This document shows positions 43,683 to 53,789 of a stretch of 64,000 nt of DNA, piece after piece (within the stretch, counting starts at the first letter, position 1; each line of letters begins with the position of its first letter). The notes under the pieces were generated by a model, which was given only the letters and a program-made list of their open reading frames with translations, did no database searches and was not told the origin of the DNA. Source of the stretch: Arctopsyche grandis (lineage: Eukaryota; Arthropoda; Insecta; Trichoptera; Hydropsychidae); the NCBI RefSeq assembly GCF_051622035.1, contig NC_135365.1, positions 6,293,501 through 6,357,500 of the forward strand, read 5' to 3'. Both the position numbers and the translations under genes were made by a program.

Positions 43683-44185
43683 AAAGCGATCTCACGCATA
43701 TCACTCAAATCTCGATCACGGAACATCTGACATTCGAGTTCTTGTTTGATTGATAGAGTTTTTGGGTGCCAGTCTATCTATCGTATATTGTCTTCTAATA
43801 GCACTTGACAATCAGTTTATATATTGTTTGATTCAAACAAATATTCCCTGGCTATTTTGGGGCCGGGAAAACAAGAGAAATCTCACTCTATGGACCATGC
43901 TATACGATTAATATTATTAACAGTTTCACACGTATCAAGATCCGTATTGATAGTGTAATAATAGTTTAGTGTCGCGATAATCAGTAGTGTATCAGGGCTA
44001 CATATTTTAAAGTTGACGCTACTAAAATTACGTATTGACTGTGTAGCATGTGCTTATTGGATGAGAACATTTTATTAAGTAATTGGATTATTGGTCACAT
44101 TGCGATCGCCCAAACGAAAATATTTGCCATGAAAATCGCGAATACGGAATATTTGACACTCGAGTTTTCGGTAGTATGATGGTAT
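43683..44185. mobile_element. Two MITE-family fragments in inverted arrangement
   Basis: 43683-43760 (GGGTTATTCCGCAAAAAGCG ... CGGAACATCTGACATTCGAG) and 44078-44185 (GTAATTGGATTATTGGTCAC ... TATTTGACACTCGAGTTTTC) match opposite ends of the element at 47343-47550. About 320 bp of unrelated sequence separates them. It may be an element interrupted by another insertion. Confidence 0.5.
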
Positions 44186-44199
44186 AGGGCAGTTAAAGG

Positions 44200-44960
44200 T
44201 TTCGACCGTTTCCCAGCCTATGGAAACTCAGTTGAGTTTGGAAGAGGATCGTTTATTTTTGTTCAATTGTTACAATGGTTATTGTATGTACGAAGAGGTT
44301 GAGCTTCGGAGAAGTGAGCTGGTTGAACTCCAGAGGTTCAATCTGGTGTTTGGAGCTGGTGCGTCGCTTTATATACGTTCTGGCTTGAAGCGTGCCGTGT
44401 GCAAATCCTTTGTCTCCTTCTGAACGATAGCTGCAGGGGCTGTAATGTGTGTATGTGTATGGGTGACCAGTGGCTGTGTGTGTGTCGTTGTCTCGTTCAG
44501 CTCGCTCTGGAGCACGTGCTGGAACAGGGCGGGGTGGGGAATTAGACACGTCAGGTTTGTTATATCCTCGTTTATTAAGGAGTAGATGGCGAGCCGGGGA
44601 GTTTCTCGGCGCCTGTGCCCCTTTATGGCGGGGGCTGTAGATTGAATACGCTGGCTGGTCAGGCAGGGCAGACCAGCCATGAGCGCGCGTCGTAAGATGA
44701 GCGCGCGCCCGTAAGAGCCCAAAACACGGCCATGTGGGTTTTTGGCTCGGACACCTTCTTCAAGACCCGTGTTTTACGGACACGTGTTGACCTGTTTTCG
44801 GGGCGCGTGTTTTATAGCTATGGCATCGTTTGTTTCATAGCTATGGGGTCAGCGCCAGAACGCCGTTCATTTGAGAATGCGGTCGTGTGCCACGTGTAAA
44901 TGTTTTTTAGGACACGTGTTACAGTTTCCTGATGACATCACTGTTGGGTTTCGTTCATTA
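44200..44960 (-). mobile_element. GC-rich LTR-like retroelement block (family C)
   Basis: On the minus strand TGTAACACGTGTCC starts at 44932 and TTAATAAACGAGGATATAACA ends at 44559, giving TG...CA termini with a poly(A)-like AATAAA near the 3' end. Downstream (44557-44220) there is a second promoter-like unit: GTATATAAAGCGACG (44374-44388) and later AAAATAAACGATCC (44245-44258). GC content jumps above the neighbours. I see no gag/pol frame. It could be a long LTR or an LTR plus leader; the boundaries are tentative and no target duplication is clean. Confidence 0.45.
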
Positions 44961-45095
44961 AACGATCAAGCGATGAACTCTTTCTTCTGGAATAGTCAAA
45001 GAGGACGTTGCCCTTGAGTTATGCATGTTTGTACAGGAGCGATGATGATTGGTGTGAAATGTATGAGATCACTGATTTTGATTCGTAATAACAAG

Positions 45096-45298
45096 AATTG
45101 TAAATAGGTTTTTTAGCTCTTTTTCCTATTATGCTGTATATTAACATTAGAATAATACAATACTATGATTACTAACCAAATAAAATAAAATTGTAAAATA
45201 GAAAATGATCAGTAGATCAGTAGCTATTAAAATAGATATAAGATGTATTGTGAACATAATTTCGTAATAATAAAAAGCATTTAATAATCAAAAATTCG
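45096..45298 (-). mobile_element. LINE 3' UTR fragment
   Basis: Nearly identical to 1864-2062; it includes TAGCTCTTTTTCCTATTATG and GATCAGTAGATCAGTAGCTA. The 1864 copy sits beside an RT tail on the same minus strand, so this is probably a 5'-truncated LINE end. The high identity suggests recent activity. Confidence 0.6.
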
Positions 45299-45327
45299 TA
45301 ATAGCATAAGTTGTGCTATATTCCTAC

Positions 45328-45425
45328 AATGGTTATCGTTAGTATAATGGACTTTTCGGTTGCCAGGTGTTACATTATAGAGATTTTAGTGACTTTTGAG
45401 CGAGCGCTTTGTGACCAATAATTCC
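45328..45425. mobile_element. MITE fragment (47343 family)
   Basis: It contains AGTATAATGGACTTTTCGGT and TACATTATAGAGATTTTAGT then GTGACCAATAATTCCGAG, matching the inverse of 47343-47440. One end is missing. It lies about 220 bp upstream of the ASPSCR1 start codon. Confidence 0.55.
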
Positions 45426-45646
45426 GAGATGGTCGGAAAAACATTGACATTAAAGTCTTTCATTATGGCAGCACTGCTTATACAGAATTTGACAGTTGGG
45501 TTTGCGCTGTCATTCAATACGTCTTTACGAGCCGGTTGCATTTCTATTACACCATACCCAATCAACTACATTTTCTAATTACATTAATTCATAAAATCGA
45601 AATTTCAATCAGACAATCATCGATTCTCTGATATCTTCCCGCCATC

Positions 45647-48600
45647 ATGAGCACTTGGAGTGTTACAGTTCTAACCCCAAACGGACGTCGTCATGTACAG
45701 CGTTGTGGCGCCAATACTACTCTGCTACAAGTAAATACAAAAAACAAAAAATAATGTTATTATCTGAATTATGCAATATGCTTAATCAATTGTGCAGATT
45801 TTAGAACAAACATGCCAAAAACACGGATTCAAAGCAGAGGAGTACGACCTAACTCATCACAATCGCGTAGTCGACTCCACTGGCGTGTTGAGGTTTTCAG
45901 GTTTGCCAAATAATGCATCACTTGAAATGGCCCCGGCGAAGCGTACCAGAGTAGACTCGGAAGTAATACTAGGACTACAATTAGAAAACGGTTGGAATTC
46001 ACCACACGATAATGTATCGCTAATAATCCGTCTTTTACAATAAATTTCATTTTTATTTCAGGCAACCGTTTAATGGGTAATTTCAATCCTTCGGCTACAG
46101 TTTTTGAAGTCCTAACATCACTCGTGCCAGATCAATGCGATTTAGATTCCAATCCAGTCGTTATTTATATGCGTAGAGAAGTGTATGGTAAAGATGAATT
46201 GAATGAAACCACATTAAAAAGCCTAGGTTTGACCGGTGGCAGGGCTATCATCCGATTAGTTCACAGAACACCGGAACAGTTAAAAACGTACGGTATTCAA
46301 TATATAAAATGTGATATAAATTTAAAGAAAATTCTAATTGTTATTGTATGCTATTCAGGCAAGCGAATGTATCAGCTCCGTTGCCGCAGAAGGTTAGAGA
46401 AGACGACGATTATACACCGATTCCATCCAGTTCGAGTAGTACTGTGGAAACAGTCAGTTCCCCTGGAGTGGTTGCGAGTGAATCTGCTGGTTTAGATCCA
46501 CCGAAGAATACGGCAAACGTATCTGAAACTATCATTGATAAAATAGAAACACCTAATGAAAATATGTGCGTAGAGGAAAAGATTGCTGAATCTGAAAAGT
46601 TAGTTGTTAAAACAGACGACGATGTGGAAATGTGTGTCAGTGAAGAGGTGGAATTCAACGAGAATGTTATCATAGTAAGGAGTGATGATTTTATATTACA
46701 CATTTTGATAATTTGATGTGTGGTAATAATAAGAGTCGTTTTACAGGTCGGAGAGAGAAATGCGCTAGTTTTTTCACAGGAAATGTCGAATCATTTGCCG
46801 TTCAACGATCTGCCTGACGATTTCTATGATCTGTCCGTTACTGAGTTGAAGAAGTTGTATTTGGAATTGGGCAAGAGGCGACAGGAGTTAGAGAACGTTC
46901 CGTTGAGAACAGCAGCTCTTAGAAATGTAGAAATAACAGAAAAGGTTATTAACTTCAAATTTTGATTATTTTTAGTAAAGAATAAAGGTTTGTTTGTACT
47001 ACATAGCACAGCACTAGAGAAATGGAATAATAATATAAGTTGCTTTAGGCGTCATAATGTTGTAAGATTCCGGTATGGCCATCGCCATACTTAGCTAGTT
47101 TCCACTGCAGTCGTGTTTGGTGTGCATTGTGTAACTTTTAACGATGCACTTCCCCATCTTGCACTTAACAAATGTTTATACGTCGAACACCAAACACGAC
47201 TGTGGCAGAAACTAATTAAGTATGGCGACAGCCATACCGCAATCTTACAAAACTGTGACGCTTAAAGCCACTTCTATTATTATTACATTTCTCTGCACAG
47301 CACAAACTGGTAAATGCACGTAAACAGCAGTACGAAAAATATGGTTCAGTGATCATTGGTCACAAAGCGCTCCCCCAAAAGTCACTAAAATCTCTATAAT
47401 GGAACATCTCGCAGCCGAAAAGTCCATCATACTAATGATAACTATGTATCATACTAACGAAAACTCGAGTGCCAAATATTCCGCATTCGCGGTTTTCATA
47501 GCAAAAATTGTCTTTGTAACCATCGCAATGTGACTAATAATCCAATTACCGAAAAATATTTAGTGCATTTTATATGGACACATTCATATGTTCCGTAATA
47601 TATACGTGGCGTAGATGTAACAGCAGCAAGTGACAAGATTTATCCATATTATACAACTAGTGTTGTACCCGATGACATATCATCGCATGGGTGTTGGCAT
47701 ATTATGTTATTAAATAAAAAAAAATTAAATAAATGTATCGTCGGTCATGTGTTCGATCCCCACACGGTCGAATTTTTTTCAAATACCTTTTAAATATATT
47801 TAATTGTTTAATATAAAAAAAAAGGTAAAAACCACCTACCTACCTACATGTAAACAATATAAAACACCAATAGAAAAATTAATTAATTAAATAAATTTTC
47901 AATAGATGGCGGTAAATTATCTGCCAAGCGGAAACATTAGTAGCGATCAGTATATATAGAAGTTTTTTTATTTTATTATTGTATTCATATATAAGTTTTG
48001 GCAGTGGTTTATCGGTTTTTCGAATCGAAACGACTATTATAGTACAGCGAGCGTTATCTCAGACAGACAGACAAACGGAATAGCGATATTTTATATATTG
48101 TGTGATGATACATGTCACCGAAACGTATCAAGCAGAACCGGTCACTATGGAAATATTCACGTATGAAGTGACGTCATAGTGGCGAGTGCACACTAACGAC
48201 AGTGCGCATGCGCATATGAATATTTTCGGAAACGTCAAATGGTGACAATATTGACTTGACGATACGATGCAAGCAATATTGCGCCGTACTATATTGCACT
48301 TGATTTTGCCTTGCACAAGTCTGAACGTGCACTGCTATATAGTATGAATAGAAATTGTCTTTACCGAGCTGGATAATATAAATAGACTTCAAGTCGTTAC
48401 ATATATATGAATAAAGAACTATACATATTTTATATATTTGCAGGTGACGAATCAAATTCGGAAAAATCAAAATGTAGTTCTTCGCATTTTGTTTCCTGAC
48501 AGAACCGTACTTCAAGGTAACTTCATACCAGTGGACAAAATCGAAACAGTGAAGGAGTTTGTAAAATCATATTTGCAAAATCTCAATCAACCGTTCGACC

Positions 48601-50092
48601 TTTGTAAGTATATTTGTGAGTTTACATTCGAAAACACTCCACAACCCTATTAATTGTGTCTTTTAAATGCAGATGTCACACCGCCGAAGCAAGTGCTATC
48701 GCCTGATATGACACTTTTTGACGCACGCTGCATACCGTCTGCACTGTTATACTTTGGACCACTGGATGTTGACTTATCGACGATCTCGACCCATCAATAC
48801 CTTCAGGACTCCATTCTATCGAAGCTTTCGTCGCCCGAAGCCGCTTTATTATCTGCATCGAAGATTAGGTAAACTGTTACAGTCCAAGTGTTCACTCCGG
48901 TTCATGAGCATACTACATAGTTTGTTTATAAACACGCTATTGGTTTTAGTTCGTAAAATTGTTTAATTCATGTACACAAGAATTGTACATTCTGAAAAAA
49001 AATTATAATTCCTTGACAGTATTAATGACCATTTAGGGAAAAATTATAAAATTTTTGGACGTGCAACATATTTTTTTTGTATAAGAGCGGGGGATAATCT
49101 TTTTACAGAGCGTCCCGTTTTGAGACCTGGGAAATATAGTCACCCTACTAATAGTTCATGAACAAACTAGTTAGTCAATTTGTTTTTTTGTGTATACTAT
49201 AACTGGCCAGATTGATTCGTGGGTGCCATTTTAGTATGCGGTCTACCTTCACATATCTACTTTAGTATGCGATCTACCTTCACATATCTACTTTAGTATG
49301 CGATCTACCTTCACGTTTTTACTTTAATATGCGATCTCACTGTCCCAGTTCTTAAATCTTAAATTAATAGGGCCAACCCTAACTTAACCTAACCTAATCT
49401 GACCCTTAAATAGGTTTGGCTGCTAAGATATGGTTTTTTTTTTGTGAAAATATTGATGAAATAAAACTTAAAAAAACATATCTTAGCAGCCAACACCTAT
49501 TTATTTAAGGGTCAGGTTAGGTTAGGTTAAGTTAGGGCTGGTCCTATTAATTTAAGATTAGGTTGTTAGGGTCGGTATTTTCTTCGCTGCTGACGATATT
49601 TTGATAGAAATGCTTCGACAACTTTATCGGGCGGCAGGAAAAAAGTATAATAAACAGGTCGTTGCTACGATACAAATAAAAAAAATAGTCGACTGCAATT
49701 CAAAGGTAGATCGCATGCTAAGGTAGACCGCATACTAAAGTAGCACCGATTCGTGTATGAACAAACTATTATGTTCGTGAAATGCACACTCAAACTTTAG
49801 CACATATGTATTTAAACATATTCAACTTAATGGATAACAAAAGTATTGTCTGTAACTTTAGTCAGCCAATCTGAATTTTAGACTACAAACTATGCTTCAA
49901 TTGCTTATGATTGAATTTTTCAGGGGTATAAATAAAACAAGGACAACGCCATTGAAGACGGAAGAAACAATCAGCTCATCGTCAAACATCCAAAGTATTC
50001 CTCAAGCTGAAACTTCATCCACTTCCGGTACACCTCGCACAGCGTCAACCTCAGATGTAAAATTGCCGAAATGGTTCAAAACAAATAAGTAA
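45647..50092 (+). CDS. Aspscr1: ASPSCR1/TUG homologue, UBX-domain tether protein, complete
   Basis: Eight exons join in frame with GT-AG sites: 45647-45730, 45798-45990, 46062-46287, 46359-46674, 46747-46944, 48444-48603, 48673-48868 and 49924-50092 (TAA); 1,542 nt, 513 aa. N-terminal ubiquitin-like region: VTVLTPNGRRH ... CGANTTLLQ, ILEQTC, EEYDLTHHNRVVD, GLPNNASLEM. Second region: VIYMRREVYGKDELNETTL then LGLTGGRAIIRLVHRTPEQL. Then an acidic, serine-rich linker, a conserved block LPDDFYDLSVTELKKLYLEL and PLRTAALRNVEITEK, and a UBX domain: NVVLRILFPDRTVLQGNFIP ... VKEFVKSYL ... YVTPPKQVLSPDMTLFDA ... IPSALLYFG. The C-terminus is VKLPKWFKTNK. TUG proteins bind p97/VCP through the UBX domain and, in vertebrates, tether GLUT4 vesicles. 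Introns 5 and 7 carry foldback elements. Confidence 0.93.
46989..47310. repeat. Foldback element, arms of about 130-150 bp
   Basis: Left arm (GCACTAGAGAAATGGAATAA ... GGTATGGCCATCGCCATACT ... CAGTCGTGTTTGGTG) and right arm (CACCAAACACGACTGTGGCA ... AGTATGGCGACAGCCATACC ... TATTACATTTCTCTGCACAGC) are imperfect inverted copies with a loop of about 60 bases around 47125-47185. It lies in intron 5 of the TUG gene. No target duplication found. Confidence 0.75.
47343..47550. mobile_element. MITE, 208 bp, 8-9 bp duplication
   Basis: The termini are GGTTCAGTGATCATTGGTCA and (inverted) GGTAATTGGATTATTAGTCA, with CACAAAGCG/CACATTGCG following. GAAAAATAT flanks it on both sides (47334-47342, 47551-47559). 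Other members: 59926-60111, 45328-45425 and 43683-44185. Non-coding. An 8- or 9-bp duplication suggests a hAT-like mechanism. Confidence 0.75.
47659..48090 (+). repeat. ACTAG-type dispersed repeat, near full length
   Basis: It starts ACTAGTGTTGTACCCGATGA, contains GTGTTCGATCCCCAC (a B-box-like word at about 47751), a CTACCTACCTAC run, AATAGATGGCGGTAAAT, and ends ATCTCAGACAGACAGACAAA. It matches 27545-28003 in reverse and lies in TUG intron 5. Confidence 0.65.
49222..49747. mobile_element. 526-bp hairpin transposable element, 8-bp duplication (copy 1)
   Basis: The 28-bp terminal repeats (GGTGCCATTTTAGTATGCGG and GGTGCTACTTTAGTATGCGG, inverted) differ at two positions. GATTCGTG flanks it (49214-49221, 49748-49755). 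Inside, two arms of about 110 bp (left 49370-49430: GGGCCAACCCTAACTTAACC ... TTGGCTGCTAAGATATG; right 49477-49562: CATATCTTAGCAGCCAACAC ... GGTTAGGTTAAGTTAGGGC) face each other across a loop of about 45 bases. The left end also carries two or three repeats of TTTAGTATGCGATCTACCTT. No ORF. It lies in TUG intron 7. Copy 2 is at 62378. Confidence 0.85.
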
Positions 50093-50190
50093 CATTGATC
50101 ATCATTTCATTCACAAAACAAGCGTATTTATCAATAATATAATTTTTATACATATTGTACAAATTCAATTTATTATCAGTAAATAATTAC

Positions 50191-50218
50191 AATAAATTTC
50201 ACTCGGTGCATTTTTATT
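50191..50218. promoter_or_regulatory. Interleaved poly(A) signals of two convergent genes
   Basis: AATAAA on the plus strand at 50191-50196 is 99 bases past the TUG stop. TTTATT at 50213-50218 is AATAAA on the minus strand, 129 bases past the gustatory-receptor stop. With cleavage 10-30 bases downstream of each signal the two mRNAs would overlap at their 3' ends. Confidence 0.55.
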
Positions 50219-50346
50219 CCAACTAACGTGCTCTTCACATGAACAATGGTGCTTTTAAAACTATGCAACAAATGCATGATTTTATAAGTGCATTTTTAAG
50301 GCTACTATCTATGGTTTTCATTTCACATATAAAGCGTGCGTGTGTT

Positions 50347-53300
50347 TTAGTCAGTTTTGGTGGTGTTGTCGCTTCGGTTGACTTTGGAGCTGGGCGACTC
50401 TTGGATTAATATTATGGTATAGCCGATTATGGCGCTGGCGAGCGAATGCAAGTACGAGAAATCGTACGGGAAGAAATTGCAAGCGGTGATCCGCATATGG
50501 CGGCAGTTGATCACTATTGAAAACCTGTTCAAAAGCTTTTGCTCTCTTTCCTCTGAAAATTCAACAGGTTCATTGATTAAAATTGGATAATGTGCATATG
50601 TAAGCGGGAGAACGATGGAAGTAAGTATAAAATGGAGAATACGCTACCTAATTTCACTTGTGTGCTGATTTTTTCGATAGTAGCTGAAGTTTTGGCGCGT
50701 TCTCCTTGTAAAGTTTCGCAATAGTATATGCTGACGATGGTGAAGAATATGCAGCGGCATGTCCAGATACATATCGTAGTCACAGCCAAATTTTGTTGCT
50801 GGAAATTTTATTCATAATATTATTTTAAGAAATTGGTCAAAGGAAAACAACTAGGAATATATTTTTAATTTAAATGCTAATTTTGTTTTTTCTAATTAAT
50901 TATTCTTTTGTTTTGCTTAAATTGACATGTATGATTGTCGTATTTTGACTATATGTAAAGAAATGTTTTTCATTATATTATAATGGGAATAAAGTCTTCA
51001 AAATTGTCGTATAATTTCATTTTTCAGATTTCTAGAATTTCATTTTTAGAACGTAGACTAAAATCTATTAAGAGTCTCATATTTTTTATTCAATAGCCGC
51101 AAATATATCTTTCTGCAAAATGTTCCGTTTATGTGCTATGATTATTGGTCGAAAAAATATAATTAAAAATTCGGATGTGAACAACCCATGACTTTATATA
51201 TGTATTTGAGAAATATAAGAAGGTCACGAAACGAAATTCGATAATCAAACGCACATATCGGCTATGAGAGCATTTTCGATACAAATTAAGCGCAAATGTA
51301 GGGAAACTTACACAAGACGAAAGTTCTACTTTCGGTTTTTGTTCAAATTTTTTTTATTACTTAAAATCACTATAAATATTGTAGCGTATACTAAAAAGAG
51401 CCGCCGGTTAAGTGCAATCGGATTAGGCCGAGGCGTATCCCTGACACTGTGCGACCGTTGTAATTGATTTCGAGGATTATCTGCAGACTAGTGCAAGTAG
51501 GCTAAACAATGGCCGCTATTGGTCCCTTCTCAGAAGTGACCGATACCGTGGGACTGAGTGTCGTGGGAATACATATCCGGGTACATTTCTAAACAATAGG
51601 GAAGTAACCAGACGTCTAAGATGCCCTGAGCGACCGATCCGTTATAAGGAGGTACTTAGGCGATATCAAGACATTCTGGACGGAGCACTGCCAGTGCGTG
51701 TATCTCCTTAATCATCAATAAATGCTGTGACACGACTTTGGCCTTTTTCTTGGATTCTCCACCCACCCCTACGCAACAATATTATACACATTAAATATCA
51801 AGAAAATAAAAGTAATTTAAAAGGTCAAAATAAAATAATGAAATATTGTATTAAAAAAAAAATACTACTTCCGGTTTACTAATTCCGACCAAAACCTTAT
51901 CAACTCTAAGTTCAACTCAACATAAAGAATACAAATATAATTTTCGGCTTGATACGTTCAGGGGTGTGGAAAAAATCGTATGGTCACAACATTTTTGACT
52001 TTTCTAAGAGGAAAAAATCCCACTTCAAGTTTATTAAATTTAGTGATTTTTTTTTTATTTTCATAACATCAATACAAGGATTATACTTGAATTTTCTTGT
52101 GAAAACCACACATGTTTAAGGGGTCGAAAAAAATAGTGGAAGAAAAATCGAACAAGAGTAAACTGCCACTTCCGGTTGACGGGTGCTCACCAAATTTTAT
52201 ACATAACTTGGTATTAAGCTTAAACTTCTAGATATGAAATTTCAGTTCAATAAACCAAAAGGTTTCTGAGAAAAACATAAAAAACCTCGATTCTTTAGAG
52301 TTAAAGTACTACTTCCAGTTCAGGTAAAAATATTACGGTATAAAATTTATAATTTCTATTACATGTAAAAAAAATTCAGTCTGATTCGGTTAGCGGTTTG
52401 GGAGATTATTGAATTCAAAAACTTAAAAAAAGAGAACACCTATAAGAGGAGGTTCCATTTCCGGTCAACTTAAAAATTAAAAAAAAATTAACATCGCATC
52501 GATAAGAATTTCAGTTTCAGTTCGATAGGATTAACGGTGTTCCAAAAATCCCCAATATTCATACAAATTTTTTCTAGATCATGAAAACGTGATCAGTGAT
52601 CGATTCCGAGTTCGAATCAGTCAAAATCTCATGTTCGAATTTTCGCATGATCACAAAACTTCATCTATTGTTAGTACGTACATTAAAAAGCATGTTTACT
52701 TACGTAATCAGTAGACTTTTGCCAAGTGATGAAATTGTTAATAGTTATTATGATGATCGAAAAGGTCGAAGCCGCATACATGAGTATCTAAAATAGCATA
52801 AAATTCATCAATACCTAATCAAACCATACAAAGTCAATCTACATATAGATTAAATCCCGGCACACTTACCGGAAGTCCATAGAACGAATTCAAAATGTAA
52901 GTGTTGTCAGCAATCTTTTCATAGATGTGAGTCAAAATCGTAATCGTATCATTATCACTGGAAACAGGCAACTTCGCCTTCTCACTCTGACCGAACAACG
53001 ACATTGAACTCCTGTAAATGGAGCTAATCCTCGACATGGAAATGAGAACGGATTCGTTCAACATCTGCTCATAGAAACTCTTCAACTTTTCATTGACCAT
53101 CTTCAACCGAATCTTCAGCGTGCTGACATACACAATAAACTCAATACACAACAAGTCCAGAATCAAAGTAGTCGTGTACCACAAGGTAGTAGACGAGCGG
53201 AATTTCGAGACGGTATCGTTGACGTATCCGGCGATGGTCAGCAGCATGAAGAAGATCTGAATCAAGGCATGCTTTACGCGCAGTCTGCGATACATTGCCT

Positions 53301-53739
53301 TCTTAAGCACGCATAGAGATCCGTCGATAACGTTCAAGTTTTCGAAATACTTCACTATCATCTCGGGCCCGATCGACGCCGACACGACGATCGTTATGAC
53401 TCCGGTCAACAGCGGAGGCACGAAGCTGAGCAAGTCTAATAAAGCGCTCTCGTTACCATGCCTGTTGACGTTCTTTTGGTATCGCTCGATCACCACATAG
53501 ACGACCCACGCCGACAGCAGAAAGCTTAGCACGAAAGAGTATATTTTGACTACGGCGTTCGTCTGCTTATACTTCTTGCCGTTGCTCGTCAGCTTCAGCA
53601 GCCCGAACGCCAGGTAGAATGGCGCAAAAGGTTTCAGCGCGTAATGCAAGTCGTATTTTACGTTGCCTTTCGACTTTTCGGCAGTTTTCTTGGTGCTCAT
53701 GATCAGGTTCGGTTCGATGGGTACGACAACGTTGGGCAT
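50347..53739 (-). CDS. Insect gustatory receptor (7-transmembrane chemoreceptor), complete
   Basis: Three minus-strand exons: 53739-52870 (donor GTAAGT), 50798-50648 (acceptor TTTCCAG) and 50552-50347 (acceptor TTTTCAG, TAA). They join in frame to 408 aa, the normal size for the family. An alternative start is the second Met at residue 14 (53700). Hydrophobic segments are visible at about residues 66-83 (YSFVLSFLLSAWVVYVVI), 107-124, 156-171, 186-206, then in exon 2 (AVTTICIWTCRCIFFTIVSI) and exon 3 (LASAIIGYTIILIQ). The last fits the family's C-terminal TYhhhhhQ signature, here YTIILIQ, preceded by the typical F-x-F-Y-D-F...L region. Gr proteins are ligand-gated cation channels of taste neurons with an intracellular N-terminus. 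Subfamily and ligand cannot be told. Intron 1 (2.1 kb) hosts a solo LTR and a tandem repeat; the 3' end converges on TUG. Confidence 0.88.
51380..51778 (-). mobile_element. Solo LTR, family A, 399 bp, ATAT duplication
   Basis: On the minus strand it starts TGTTGCGTAGGGGTGGG (51778) and ends AGTATACGCTACA (51380). ATAT lies on both sides (51376-51379, 51779-51782). It is similar end to end to 43238-43650. It is inserted in the first intron of the gustatory-receptor gene, in the same orientation as the gene. Confidence 0.8.
51830..52690. repeat. Diverged tandem repeat, ~130-160 bp units, with CTTCCGGTT-type motif
   Basis: The motif recurs as TACTACTTCCGGTTTAC (51866), TCCCACTTCAAGTTTAT (52018), TGCCACTTCCGGTTGAC (52164), TACTACTTCCAGTTCAG (52307) and TTCCATTTCCGGTCAAC (52454), each followed by a similar TTCAGTT..AT-type stretch. 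The array ends at TTTTTCTAGATCATGAAAAC (52566), shared with the fragment at 3063. No protein is encoded. It lies in the receptor intron. Confidence 0.65.
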
Positions 53740-53789
53740 TTGGCGTATTTCTATTGCCGTTCAGCTCTCGACTATTTTCCATTTGTAAC

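Noticed and set aside
44369..44722. 117-codon minus-strand ORF in the GC-rich block
   Set aside because: It crosses the end of the putative LTR, is Thr/His-rich from TG/CA repeats, and matches no gag or pol motif.
49360..49540. Insect telomere-like TTAGG/CCTAA repeats
   Set aside because: Only two to three GGTTA units in the arms of the hairpin element; not a telomeric array.
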